From Pleurotus djamor (taxonomy: Eukaryota; Basidiomycota; Agaricomycetes; Agaricales; Pleurotaceae): a stretch of DNA of 64,000 bases. The notes beneath the pieces were generated by a model that ran no database searches, had not been told where the DNA came from, and was given only the letters and a program-made list of their open reading frames with translations. Within the stretch, counting starts at the first letter, position 1. Every line of letters begins with the position of its first letter. Position numbers and translations under genes: made by a program. The stretch is from assembly GCA_029747585.1 (NCBI GenBank), contig JAPEVF010000027.1, forward strand, positions 1-64,000. Reading direction: 5' to 3'. Positions 20,235 to 31,668 of this stretch are shown piece by piece.

Positions 20235-23200
20235 ATGTCGCAGGCAACGGCAAGCTCGCTCGCTGATCCCGCAAGTGCACCGAATGTGTTGGATGCGACC
20301 CCGGTTCCAACCAAGAGCGCCGGTNATGTCCCAGCCCTTCCTCCGTTTCGTCTTAATCTTGACATCCGTTCGCTATCGGAATAGCTAAAAAGGAGGCAAA
20401 GCGACTGGAGAAAGAGGCAAAGCTAGCGGCAAAGGCAGCAAAAGTTAATGCAGCTCCAACCGTAGAGAAAAAGGCCAAGGCGGAGAAGGAGAAGAAGGAA
20501 GAGGAGCCAGCGTTTGTAAATACTACACCCAAGGGTGAAAAGAAAGGTGCGTCGCATCTATATATGCTACTTCTCATCTCATTAGGAGAACAGATCTCTC
20601 TGCACCAATGCCTAGCGGGTACAACCCCATTGCCATCGAGGCAGCTTGGTATGATTGGTGGAGTGCACAAGGATTCTTCGCGCCGCAGATGGGACCAGAT
20701 GGGAAACCCAAGAAAGAAGGCTGCTTCGTCGTCCCAGCTCCTCCCCCCAACGTTACGGGTAGCCTACACATTGGACACGCCCTTACCACCGCGATCCAGG
20801 ATTCATTAATTCGTTGGTAAGTCACGTGATGTTAATTGCAACGCGTTTCCAACGTCGCGTAGGAACCGAATGTTGGGCAAGACCACGCTATTTGTCCCCG
20901 GATTCGATCATGCTGGTATATCTACGCAATCTGTCGTTGAAAAACGGCTGTTCAAGACCACCGGGCAAACCCGACATGACCTTGGGCGAGAGAAGTTCTT
21001 GGACACGGTAATGGACTGGAAGAATGAGTATCAGTCACGGATCACGAACCAGTTGCATCGACTTGGTGGTAGCTACGATTGGAACCGCGTCGCTTTTACC
21101 ATGGACGAGGTATTTAGATATCTCACCCGCGCTTTCCCTAGGTAAATTGATCGCACTTTCACAGAACCTCTCAAAAGCCGTCGTGGAAACTTTCTGCCGT
21201 CTCCATGAAGATGGTATTATCTACCGAGCAAACAGACTTGTCAATTGGTGTACTCGGCTGAACACAACTTTGTCCAACCTGGAGGTCATTCTTGCATCTC
21301 CACTGGTCTGAGGGTACGACTCACACCCGTCCTACTCTTAGGTGGACCAAAAGCAACTAACTGGTCGAACCCTTCTGAATGTGCCTGGGTATGATGCTAA
21401 GGAGAAGTTCGAGTTTGGTGTTATCACTTCGTTCGCATACCCAATTGAAGACTCCGGTTCGTAGTGCCCGCACTTTCGATCTGAGCCGTCGGCTGAATCC
21501 TAGGATGCAGAGGAGAAAATCATCGTAGCCACCACCCGTCCAGAAACCATGCTCGGTGATACCGCAATTGCTGTTCATCCCGACGACCCACGATACAAGG
21601 TAACCCCCACCATACCCTTGCTGTCACAGGACTCGTCTCATCTTTCCATAGCATCTCCACGGCAAATTCGCTAAGCATCCCTTCATCGATCGTCGTATCC
21701 CCATCGTGGCCGATTCCATCATCGTCGACATGGAGTTCGGAACTGGTGCTGTCAAGATAACTCCTGCCCATGATCCCAACGATTACGAAGTTGGCGTTCG
21801 GCACAATTTGCCTTTCATCAATATCCTCAATGATGATGGAACGTTCAACGAGAACGCTGGCGAGAAGTTTAAGGGAATGAAGCGGTTCCATGGTCGAGTA
21901 GCTGTCGTGAAGGCCCTGAAGGACCTCGGACTTTATGTCGAAACCAAAGACAACCCTATGCAGATTCCATTGTGCAGGTGAGGTACAATCACGTCAGTTT
22001 CTTGCACTAAATTAACTTCTCATCACAGTAAATCTGGAGATATCATTGAACCCCTTTTGAAGCCACAATGGTGGGTTAACTGCAAGCCTCTAGCGGATGA
22101 GGCCATCAAGGTGCGTACTCTCAGCTCGGGACCCTAGCGGTTATATAACCGTCTTTTCAGAGGACGAAAGCCGGCGAGTTGTACATCCAACCTAAACAAT
22201 CCGAAGCAGAATGGTACCGTTGGCTTGAAGGCATCCAGGATTGGTGTATATCCCGTCAACTTTGGTGGGGACACAGGTGTCCTGCCTACTTCGTTCGTAT
22301 TGAAGGAAAGGAACAGGACGTCAGTTTTCAACTCATTTCGCGTTCTTGTCATCTCAATCAATATCCAGCGCAACGATGGAGTGAACTGGGTTGTCGGAAG
22401 GACTCTTGAACAAGCCACAGAGCGGGCTAAGGCCCTTGCTGGTGATGCGCCCTTCACCCTTGAGCAAGATGACGACGTTCTTGACACATGGTTCTCCTCT
22501 GGTCTATGGCCATTCTCAATTCTTGGCTGGCCCGAAAAGGTACGAGTCTGTATAAGCATGTTGTCTCCATCGCCTATCTTATGCCGCCTTATAGACGCCC
22601 GACCTTGAAAACTTCTACCCCGCATCGTTGCTAGAGACCGGATGGGATATTATATTCTTCTGGGTCGCTCGAATGGTGCTCTTGGGCATTCACCTCACCG
22701 GAAAGGTTCCTTTCAAAGAGGTCTACTGTCACGCTATGATTCGGGATGCCCATGGCCGTAAAATGAGTAAATCCCTTGGAAATGTCATCGATCCCCTTGA
22801 TGTTATTCAAGGTTTACCACTCGAGGCGTTGCACGAAAAGTTGTCAGAAGGCAACTTGGACGAGAAAGAAATACAGAAGGCCAAGCTTGGACAGAAGAAA
22901 GATTTCCCCAAGGGCATCCCACAATGTGGTACTGATGCTTTGCGGTTTGCTCTGTGTGCCTATTCCGGCGGAGGTACGTTAATTCATACTCATTGCCGAG
23001 ACATGCCCTTGTGGATGCTATCTTATCTTTTCTTCCTAGGTCGCGACATAAACCTCGAAATTCTCCGTGTGGAAGGCTATCGCAAATTCTGCAACAAGAT
23101 CTTCAATGCTACCAAGTTCGCCATGCTGAAGCTTGATGAATCATTTGTCCCGGAACCCTTGGCCAAGGTATGTGGCTGTTTCTTCCGGTCACTTATATGG

Positions 23201-24351
23201 TTTTCTCATCGTGGCTTCTAGCCGACCGGCAAAGAGAGTCTAGTTGAGAAGTGGATTTTCCACAAACTCAACATCGCGGCTACCGAAATCAACACGCAAT
23301 TAGCAGACAGGAATTTCATGAGCGCCACGACAGCCGCTTACAACTTCTGGTTGTATGAGTTGTGTGATGTCTACATCGTTTGTACCCTTCCTTGTTTATC
23401 TTTTGGACTGGACCTGACCTGTTAATAGGAAGCTATGAAACCCATGACTGATGAGGCAGCCTCCCCCGAAGTTCGCAAATCTGCTCAGCAGACGCTTTAT
23501 ACATGTCTTGACTACGGCCTCCGCCTTCTCCACCCTTTCATGCCATTCGTAACAGAAGAACTTTGGCAACGCCTACCGCGTAGACCCAACGATTCTACGC
23601 CGTCCATTATGATTTCGTCATACCCGGTATTCGTGAGTATCTTGGCATTTTCATTGGTGTTTCTCTCAATGCCTCCTTGCCAGGATGATGCATTTGTCTT
23701 TGAAGACGCAGATAAGCAATTTGATCTGGTTTTCTCAGCTCTCAAGACGGGCCGATCTCTTGCGGCTTCGTATAATCTACAAACTGATATCCAATGTGAG
23801 TTTCACCCCGAAGGTCTCATCGCTTAACTGAATTCCCGCAGTCTTCCTCCATGTGCAAACAGAGACAGAGGCGGCGCTCTTCGAGTCGCAGATTCCAACC
23901 ATCGTCACGTTGACTAAGGGATGCAAGAGTGCCCAAGTTGTACGGGAGCTAGCACAAATCCCTCCAGGCTGTGGTGGAGCCGTCGTCACGGCCTCGGTTG
24001 CTGTACACACGCTCGTCCGGGTACTTCATCATTTATCATCAGACAGTAGCTCCATTACTGACGTGCTGCACATGTACAGGGCTTGGTCGACCTTAATGTA
24101 GAGATATCAAAATGCGACAAGAAGCTGGACCTCGCCAAATTGAACCTCCAGAAGGTGGTGAAGGTCGAGTCCCAGCCTGACTATGAGGATACCGTCCCTG
24201 AAAATGTCCGATTGGCTAACGAAGAGAAGGTCGGTCATTTTTATGGATATTTCGGGCCCTACTGAAGCATATTGGTACACAGAGGAAGACCTTGGAAGCC
24301 GAGATCAGCACGCTGGAAGCCTCCAAGAACATGTTCGCGCAATTGAAATAA
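20235..24351 (+). CDS. VAS1: Valyl-tRNA synthetase (class I)
   Basis: Starts [17 protein letters not shown] at 20235. After an intron that contains one N (20325) comes a Lys/Ala/Glu-rich segment ([20 protein letters not shown]), then the catalytic core. The HIGH motif is [15 protein letters not shown]; then [16 protein letters not shown], the editing domain ([39 protein letters not shown]), [11 protein letters not shown], and the KMSKS motif as [17 protein letters not shown]. The anticodon region has [21 protein letters not shown] and [16 protein letters not shown]. The C-terminal coiled coil ([20 protein letters not shown]) matches the ValRS arm, ending [12 protein letters not shown]. Some twelve introns interrupt it. 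In fungi one gene usually serves cytosol and mitochondria through two starts; the start seen here has a serine-rich leader but targeting is not clear. Confidence 0.96.
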
Positions 24352-24696
24352 AACGTTCTTGAGTTTCTATGTATAGGGCAGTGTCGTCGAGTGCTCACCC
24401 ACAAACGTGGCGCTAGGGGATCATGTGGAATTTACAACATTTGTATCGACATATAGAAGTATGGCCTTAATTCGCAACTCACTTTGGCAGTCCCTTCTTG
24501 TACTCGCATGGACCCCTCCACGATAAGATGGAACTCCCAGAGACACCATGTGTAGCAAGCGACCTTCGTCTTTTCTCGTCGGCTTACAAGGATTAAATTG
24601 TTCCGTTCATGACATACCTGCGACTCTATATCTAGGAAGTACATTACCCCAATTTCACCCCACCACCCCAAGGACCAGTGCTTCAGTTCAGGTGCT
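24352..24696. other. Short intergenic region
   Basis: 3' end of the synthetase gene and promoter of the secreted nuclease. No gene or clear TATA box recognised. Confidence 0.4.
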
Positions 24697-25679
24697 ATGC
24701 TCTCCTCACTGATCATTAGCCTTCTGTGTGCTTTGCCCGCTTTTGCAGGCCCTCTTCTTCCTCGGGCCCTTCCTACACCCTTCTCGGCGGCCTCAGCTCG
24801 GTCGGCGCTGGCATCACGTATGTTTGCTCTCGATAATCCTAGGATAACTTTTGACGTTGTCGTTTAGTCACCGTGGCCACCGACTCTAATTCTCCAGCAT
24901 ACGATAGAGACTTATTCAAGACCTGGGATATTATCTCGGGTACTTGTGATGCCCGTGAGAGTGCGTGCGATCTGGCTCGAAGTACCTTACCAGTTGGTGT
25001 TAACTTGCCATCCTTCAGCTGTCCTGAAGCGAGATGGGACGAACGTTGTCACAAACTCTGCGTGCGCGGTATATACCTTCATGATTGCATCTTTTGCCGA
25101 ACAGATCTGATCTGCGCATAGTCGGTCTCTGGTACCTGGGTGTCAGTCTATGATGGCCTCTCATTCACTGTCTCAAGCCAACTAGACATCGTGAGTCTGA
25201 GCGTACCAGTGAACTTCGCCTGACAAACCGTTCGTCTAGGATCATATCGTCCCGTTGAAAGAGGTGGGCCTTCTTTTCTCTCAGCATTCGATCCCTGCTC
25301 AACCATGCCTAGGCCTGGGTCTCAGGCGCTCGGAACTGGAGCCCAGCTCAACGAGAAGCATTTGCCAATGATGTGACCAGGCCGCAATTGATCGCCGTCT
25401 CTGCCAGCAGCAATAGGTCCAAGGGTACGTTTCGCCTGCTCTCGATCCAGTGTTGATATCTGACGCCATCCTCTTAGGTGACAGAGGTAAACTGTTCGAT
25501 GAGAACCTTCACTCCAGTTCGCTCACATTCCCATCCTAGATCCAGCGCAATGGATGCCCCCTTCGGCGAGTTTTGCTTGTACCTATCTCAGAGCGTGGGT
25601 TCAGGTTAAATCATTCTACGGTCTCACCGTGGATAGTGCCGAAAAATCCTTCATTACGAGCCGACTCGCCTCTTGCTAG
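24697..25679 (+). CDS. Secreted HNH-like nuclease (DUF1524/GmrSD C-terminal type)
   Basis: Start at 24697: MLSSLIISLLCALPAFAGP is a signal peptide, so the protein is exported. After a prosegment and an intron come TVATDSNSPAYDRDLFKTW and ISGTCDARE. Later exons give SGTWVSVYDGLSFTVSSQLD, then IDHIVPLKEAWVSGARNWS, NDVTRPQLIAVSASSNRSK, GDRDPAQWMPP, and CTYLRAWVQVKSFYGLTVD, ending at 25679. DHIVPL with a downstream NRSKGD fits the beta-beta-alpha-metal (HNH) fold of the DUF1524 family, where the His is general base and the Asn/Asp hold a metal. Small secreted proteins of this type are common in fungi and actinomycetes and are thought to digest environmental DNA or RNA. Six or more introns cut it, so exon borders are approximate. 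Confidence 0.8.
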
Positions 25680-25718
25680 GACGCACACACGTAGTCTATA
25701 TGATACGCACAATATGAA

Positions 25719-27306
25719 TCAACCAGTCTTCGCTTTCAGCTGCTTCCATAGCGTGAAATGCAACAATTTCCCAATACCGACGATGGCGATTTGTAAACCA
25801 ATGAAGTTCATCATCCCGACTCTTACACCAGCACCACCCCAGACAGCTCCGGTGACGCGACCTGTATAGTTGCTATACTGGATCGCCATACTTGTCCAGC
25901 CATTCCACGAAGGCGGGAGCTGCTTTGAGAGCAAACTGAGCGTACACGTAGTAGCCAGGTTGAAGCCCAATGCCACCAAGAACCAGCAAACATACACGCT
26001 CGCAGGGGTGACATGATCAACATGAAGAGTCGCGAGCATGATCAAGAGCCCAATGAGCCCAATGAATGAACCCAGAGCGAGGACTGAGCGATCTTGAAAT
26101 CTCCTGGCATATATGACATTGAGGATGAGAAATGGCAGGGCGGTCACTCCACCCAATGCAATCAAGTTCCCGGATGCATATGGGGAGAACCCGAAGCGAG
26201 CAGCAGCGAATACAGGGATGTTGGCTTCCCATGCGCCCAGTATAAAGAAGCATGTCATCGCGTACCAGCACATAGCAACGATTGCACCCCACTGGTTTCT
26301 TGTGGGTCGCCGTTGTTCACTTGGGAGGTTCACCGGGTGATCAGGTTGGACGGGCATGGGATTGAGGGCAGTAGCAGGCTGGGATTGGACGCTCCCATGC
26401 ACGTCCTCGAAGACGAAGTGTGCAATCACTCCAAAAATCGCCCATATGATAGCCATTAGCCAACCGGGGCTGGTGTAGCCATTGAAGACGCCGTTATGAA
26501 ACCCGATCTTGTAAAGAAGGCCGCTGAAGAAAGGGCCTGCGCTGAAACCAAAGCCTGCTCCAATGACCAGCCAGCTGGCGAGCATGGTGCGACGACGAAC
26601 TCCTACTATTCTTGGATCAGAGCAATATCGCTTTGAGTACATGAACGCTGTGAAGCCAAAGCCAGAGACGATGCGCCCGATGAGGATGAGGTACAAGAAA
26701 TTAGCCGGGTAGGCCAATGCGTAAAGGATGGCACCCAAGCACATGGAGACATAGGATATCGTCAGAGGAACTGAATACGTCCCTGAGACAATATATGGTC
26801 AGGGACGCAAGAGAGTTGGTGGTTCATAACTTCATCTTACCTTTGTCCATCCTCGTCATCGGTATTAAAGCGATCCCGGAGAATAATGTGGGTATGCCAA
26901 TAACGAGCCCGGAGAACGTTGCAGTCCCTCCAAGATGCTCGGAATACGCACTAGCCGAGGAGACAATGCTAAAGAAAGACAACTACAGGCACAAAAAAGG
27001 CATGTCATGTTTTATTCAGGAATATTTCACAGGAAAGCCTACCTGGAGTAGACAGTTTCCCAAGATAACAACGATCAAAGAAGATCGTTTGGGCAACTTG
27101 AATTCAGAGTCTACCACTTCAGCGATCGTCTCCACTGCCGTAGACGCGGATTCATCAGGGAATTGGGTCTCGATGCGTGTGGCATTCTCCCTGGCACGAA
27201 CCGAGGAAATGAACGAACTCCAGGGGCGGTTTTTTGGCCTTTCCGTGTCAGAGCCGATGAGACTATCCCGATTGTGGCTTGTGAAGTTCGCAAAAGTGGA
27301 GATCAT
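25719..27306 (-). CDS. Major facilitator superfamily transporter
   Basis: Begins at 27306 with a hydrophilic cytosolic leader (MISTFANFTSHNRDSLIG), then SSLIVVILGNCLLQ as the first membrane helix. The next exon reads LSFFSIVSSASAYSEHLGG and GLVIGIPTLFSGIALIPMTR, then TYSVPLTISYVSMCLGAILY, LIGRIVSGFGFTAFMYSKRY (the loop 2-3 region), LVIGAGFGFSAGPFFSGLL and several more helices to the stop at 25719. A cytosolic loop rich in Pro/Gln (26400-26330) separates the two six-helix halves. About 11-12 membrane segments can be counted. The substrate cannot be read from sequence; the pattern resembles fungal MFS proteins related to the SPX-MFS group, but no SPX domain is present. Confidence 0.85.
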
Positions 27307-27476
27307 GCTTGCGACGGGACTTTCTTATGATCAGGAAGGAAAAGGTTGCGGGTGAGGAACGCCATTGATATGGTTCCTCGACAAACCGAATTTGTCAGCC
27401 AGACAACCGAAGCAGTTGCCCCAAACGCTAAGCGACTTGTTTATTCACACAACTACGGGACAGGCGGAGCAGCGTT

Positions 27477-29202
27477 TTATGCGTCTTGACCTACCGCCGA
27501 TGCATTCTCCGTCAATACCTTGTTCAACCCGTCGCGATGAACGCAGTTCTCGAATTTGAAGCTAGCGGCGATTTCAACGAGCTCTTCCTCAGTCTTTCCA
27601 GCAAAATGTTCGGCCCATTCCTTGACCAGGAATTCGCTGACAAGCAGGTTTCTGGAGAGCCTCCCGACTCGAGATCCGAGCGTCCAAACGGGATATGGAT
27701 ATAGATTGCGGAACCTTTCTGGGACTTCCTTGATGACGTGATCGATGAGAGGTTGATAAACCTTCTGAACATATTGTTCGTCTGCACCCCACGCATCAAC
27801 GGCGAGCCGATGCTTTTTAGCGAGGAAATCGGCAAATAGTTGCATGTATGGTGTTTCCGTGGAGGTATACACCATCCCTTGGAACCCGATATCCTTATAG
27901 AGCCAGATAGACCAACTCAATCGGTCCTGAAAGACCCGGGATATTGTCAGCGTGCCCTCGACATGAAGGGACACCGCGGGGAAGCGACGCACCTGGTTAT
28001 AGATGTCCAACTGATCCTTTAAAACGTGGTATCTAACCTCGTTTATGCTGTCCGTAGCTTCGCCTTCATACTGCTTACGAGCGTAAACGGGCCCCCATTC
28101 ACCGTTCCAGACGCACAGCCCACGTTGATCCATCCATTCTCGTTTCTTCTCGTAGCTCCTCTTCAATCGCCTCTTCTGCTCAGCTGTACCCGTATAAGGA
28201 ACTGTTGCCGAGGGAAATCCAAAAGTCGAGTAATCGTGGATGGAATATGCAGTGTTCTCCCAGTTTTTGTGAGCGTCACCAAAGTGAGAAAAGTCAGATG
28301 CGAATGTATTTCCATCGAAGAATATCGTGTGGTCGGGATCGTGAGCTCGAATCGCCTTGTGGACGCGGTTGTACCATTCTACCAGCCTGGTGTGGGTAGA
28401 GTCTGTGGGCTCGTTGAGGGGGTTATAACCAGCAATCCATTTATTTCCGGCGTAGTGCTTCGCAAGCTCCTCCCAGAGCCAGATGAGGCGGTCTTGGAAG
28501 TCTTTGTGAATCCAAAAGGCGGCTTGATGTGTACCAGAGTCGCAGTGCCAATCAGTATTCTGACCACCTGGAGCAGTATGCATGTCGAGAATCGTGTAGA
28601 TCCCGTGTTGAGCGCAAATATTGATGACTCTGTCCAGATGCTTGAATCCGCTGGTCTTGAGGACACGGGGATTCATGTCATCTACGTCAATTTGCATCAG
28701 ATGACTCGAAATGTAAGAGATGCTGAGATCTACTTGCCTTCGAAGTGACGATAATTAAAGGGAATCCGAATACAGTTGAGCCCAAGGCTCTTGAAGAAAG
28801 CAGCATCCTTGTCCTCGAAGAAATACTCCAAGAACTGAGATATCTTCAGCATGAATATAGCTTTATCGCTAATCAAATGGACTTCACCTTGTCAAAGAAC
28901 AGCTCAGACTTCTGCTTTCCAATCGTCTCCTCAAGAGCCTCTCGAATTTGATACTCGCATCCAGGATAACCTAAAAATAGCATGTTGACAGATTATAGGG
29001 GGTGCCCCTGACCACAACGAGCACTCACCAGAGATGAAGTTCTCCATGCTACCAACGCGTTAAACGAGTTTAGAAGCGAATTTGGGAGGTTAAATGTCTG
29101 ATCTACTCACTTCATCCAGCCTCCGAGACCAGCTCCACGAAGGATCACCTCTTTTCCCTCCTCGTCAACGAGCTTCGTTCCTGAAACTTTCAATAGCGAC
29201 AT
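27477..29202 (-). CDS. GH5-family glycoside hydrolase, copy 1
   Basis: Starts MSLLKVSGTKLVDEEGKEV at 29202 with no signal peptide, so probably cytosolic. It continues ILRGAGLGGWMK, then a tiny exon coding MENFIS, then YPGCEYQIREA. The main block has MNPRVLKTSGFKHLDRVINI, IYTILDMHTAPGGQN, NPLNEP (acid/base Glu), FFDGNTFASDF, YSIHDYSTFG and WNGEWGPVYARKQY (nucleophile Glu), then WSIWLYKDIGFQGMVY and a C-terminal helical tail. These fit clan GH-A family 5, in which exo-beta-1,3-glucanase-like enzymes occur; the exact substrate is unknown. A second gene at 46252-47897 is clearly its paralogue with the same exon plan. Confidence 0.87.
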
Positions 29203-29913
29203 GATGGGTTGATCGAGCAGTGGGGGCTACCTGAGACACAGTCAAAGCTTTATATACTGCGAAGGCTCGTGAACTCGTGACAATGTGTAAACTAGATTAG
29301 CTGAAGCTTGGGGAGGTTGGGGTGGAGGTGCGCCGATGATTCTCCGCGCCGGCACACGGGTCCGAGAACGGTCGTATCTTCGCAACCTTGTTGATGAATT
29401 TTCAGCCAGTTGGGTCTCACAGAAGGATATTCGTGGATTTCTTCTTATACTGGAGCTCAGAGAAGACAAGAATGTATTGTGTGATGCATTGGGAAAATGG
29501 TAGCCGTGGCGTTGAATTCTATTTCTACGAGGGAAACCTCAACTCAGGGTTGGCCTTGATTTACTTGTACCTACTTGGCGATAGGATCCCTCATCTCGTG
29601 GGTCGGTGGAAAATGATGAAGTCAGTGCGAGCCAGTGCGGCGGCCGTTGAATCTTGATGGGAGGGTGCATTTTACGGTAAATCGTCAGGCAAAGCCCTGC
29701 ACTTGGTCTACCGCGATGGGGTAGAAGGATAATCGATGTTCTACGATTTCGACCGAGGGGGAACCTTGAATTAACGTTTGTTTTGCTATACGGGTACTAG
29801 TACAGGCGAAAATCTTCTATTAATACGCAAGACTCGCTATCATACGGTCATGTGGATATTCGTGAATGTTGTTAGAAATGATAAATAAGTACGAGTCAAA
29901 AAAAATTGCTTAA
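29203..29913. other. Intergenic region between GH5 copy 1 and C2H2 copy 1
   Basis: Promoter of the GH5 gene on the right side of its ATG; the remainder holds only short ORFs. The stretch 29800-29913 is AT-rich and is the 3' side of the C2H2 gene. Confidence 0.4.
29249..29256 (-). promoter_or_regulatory. TATA box of GH5 copy 1
   Basis: TATATAAA on the minus strand, 47-54 bp upstream of the ATG at 29202. Confidence 0.5.
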
Positions 29914-30465
29914 TCAATAAAGTAAACCTAAACCGTTGTATTGCACCGCAGGGTACGGGGAACCACAAGGATCTGTGCACTGCGAAGGCCTGCATCTTGA
30001 AGATCGACCTTGATGTCGTTTGAGGTCTTGTTTCGTAATGAAGCTTGCCCCGCAGTCACAAAGGAAGGGTCGATCATCATTGTGCGCTGCGACGTGACCT
30101 TGTGGATAGAAGAAGTCAGAAGTGAGCTAACGTCCAAAGTCTGACGGATAGAAGAATTACTAACGACGATAATTATGCTTTGCCGTAAAACCTCGGGAGC
30201 AATATTCGCAAAAGAATTTGTGAGGATTGAGCCTGCGTCGTTCTGACGCGTGTAAGACGGCAGCCGTGGAGATTACCCTGCGAAGGGGTTGCAGAGTGCT
30301 GCTCTGCAGAATGAAAGAATCTGCGTCGGCCGCCTCATGCACGCCGTCTGGATGACACCAGTCGGCTTCTATTACGCAAGAAGCTTGTGGGCTATGGTCG
30401 AGTTTGGAAACGTGGGGTGGAGTGGCTTGAGGATAAATATACCACGGTGTGGAGGGGTATATCAA
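29914..30465 (-). CDS. C2H2 zinc-finger protein, copy 1
   Basis: Two exons seen, 30465-30165 and 30098-29914, separated by a 66-nt intron, 161 residues from the first Met in frame. Exon 1 ends ISTAAVLHASERRRLNPHK, then the first finger FFCEYCSRGFTAKHNYR; exon 2 completes it with HVAAHNDDRPF. The first finger is C-X2-C-X12-H-X3-H. It is followed by CDCGASFITKQDLKRHQ, a second finger with an unusual C-X-C pair. A short tail follows to the stop at 29914. Two more genes (51586 and 53753) share this block and the intron position. Probably a nuclear DNA-binding factor; targets unknown. The N-terminal exons upstream of 30465 are not resolved because of N runs and low conservation, so the start is uncertain. 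Confidence 0.72.
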
Positions 30466-31668
30466 GGATGGTTCAGGCGGGTGAGGGTAGCTTGCAGTGG
30501 CTAGTCGGTCAAGTCAGATTAAAGTGAGGCCTAAGACATCGAAGATGGAAATATGGGCTTACCCANGTCAGGATGGTTTAAATCGTTATGAGAGTGGAGT
30601 GGGTGAACGTAGGGAGCTTCAAAGGAGCCACTGTGATAGGATGCCTGTGGTTGGTTATCGAAGACTATAAATGTAAAGGTGGTTAGCGGCAGAATGAACG
30701 AGGGCGTGTCAACTAACGGTTGGGGGCGGGGCGAATCGCGCTGGTAGGATGTTGGCCAGAGCCTGGGACGAGGTGTGTGGTGTCTGTGCACTGATGAGGA
30801 AGTAAATTTGTGTGGGCTGAGACGANTACGCACAGTCCATGAGATAAGCTTGGGGGTAAAACTTNGGGCTGCCGTTTCAAGTATTGAAGGAGTTCTTGAG
30901 TCGAAGTTAGTAGGCCCTTTATAGTGTTGGATTCTGGGTTTCTTCCCGAGTAAGAGTAGAATNNCATCGGATATGGAGGATTATAACGAGACATTTGTGA
31001 TGGACTAAACCTTTTTGGCGGTGAGTACGCGTGGATCAGCCAATCATACATCCAAGATGATCCCACCAAGTTCGTAGCGCCGTTCAGGCGCTTATCACTG
31101 AGAATGGTGACCGACGATCATGAAGCTGTAACTCATGAAGCGGTGTGTCGACTCCCGAGCGAATCCTTTCTAAACATCAATGATCCGAGAAGGCTTTGAG
31201 ATCACAAATCATCGTTCTTGCAGAACTCGACGACTAGAGCGTGTGAGAAGTTTGACCTTTCATAACAATAAATGATTGTCGAACAACCTTAGATCGAGAC
31301 AAGTTCTGAGTAACTCAGAACCCCTCTTATCGAAGAGGCTGCCGGCATGCGGCACGATCCGTAGAAAGCTGGNGGCCCACCACTACATTTTCAGGTTTAT
31401 TCGCACAGCAATGGTCCGAATTTACCGGCCCATGAGGGGGTAATTATCTATGATAAAGTCTATCTGTTGAAGCCTGTAGTTATCAGGAATCATTTTTGGA
31501 TGCTCGCCGTTAAGGTGCATAGCAAACTACAGATCNAGTGAGTGCGCAGCCATCNCCTACGAGAAGACAACAAGGCCAAGTGCGTACCTTGTGATCAATT
31601 GTGTATGGTAGCCATTCTTCCCCTAAAAAATGTCTGTTAGGGTTTCATAACGATGGTAACGGTGAATA
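30466..31668. other. N-containing region upstream of C2H2 copy 1
   Basis: Scattered N bases (30566, 30826, 30865, 30963-30964, 31372, 31536, 31554) blur reading frames. A minus-strand frame at 31069-30713 (MSRYNPPYPM...) may be an N-terminal exon of the zinc-finger gene. The remainder (31100-31668) has no recognised gene. Confidence 0.35.

Noticed and set aside
28026..28748. A 240-residue plus-strand ORF
   Set aside because: It is the antisense shadow of the GH5 copy 1 exon, whose motifs NPLNEP and WNGEWGPV are on the minus strand.
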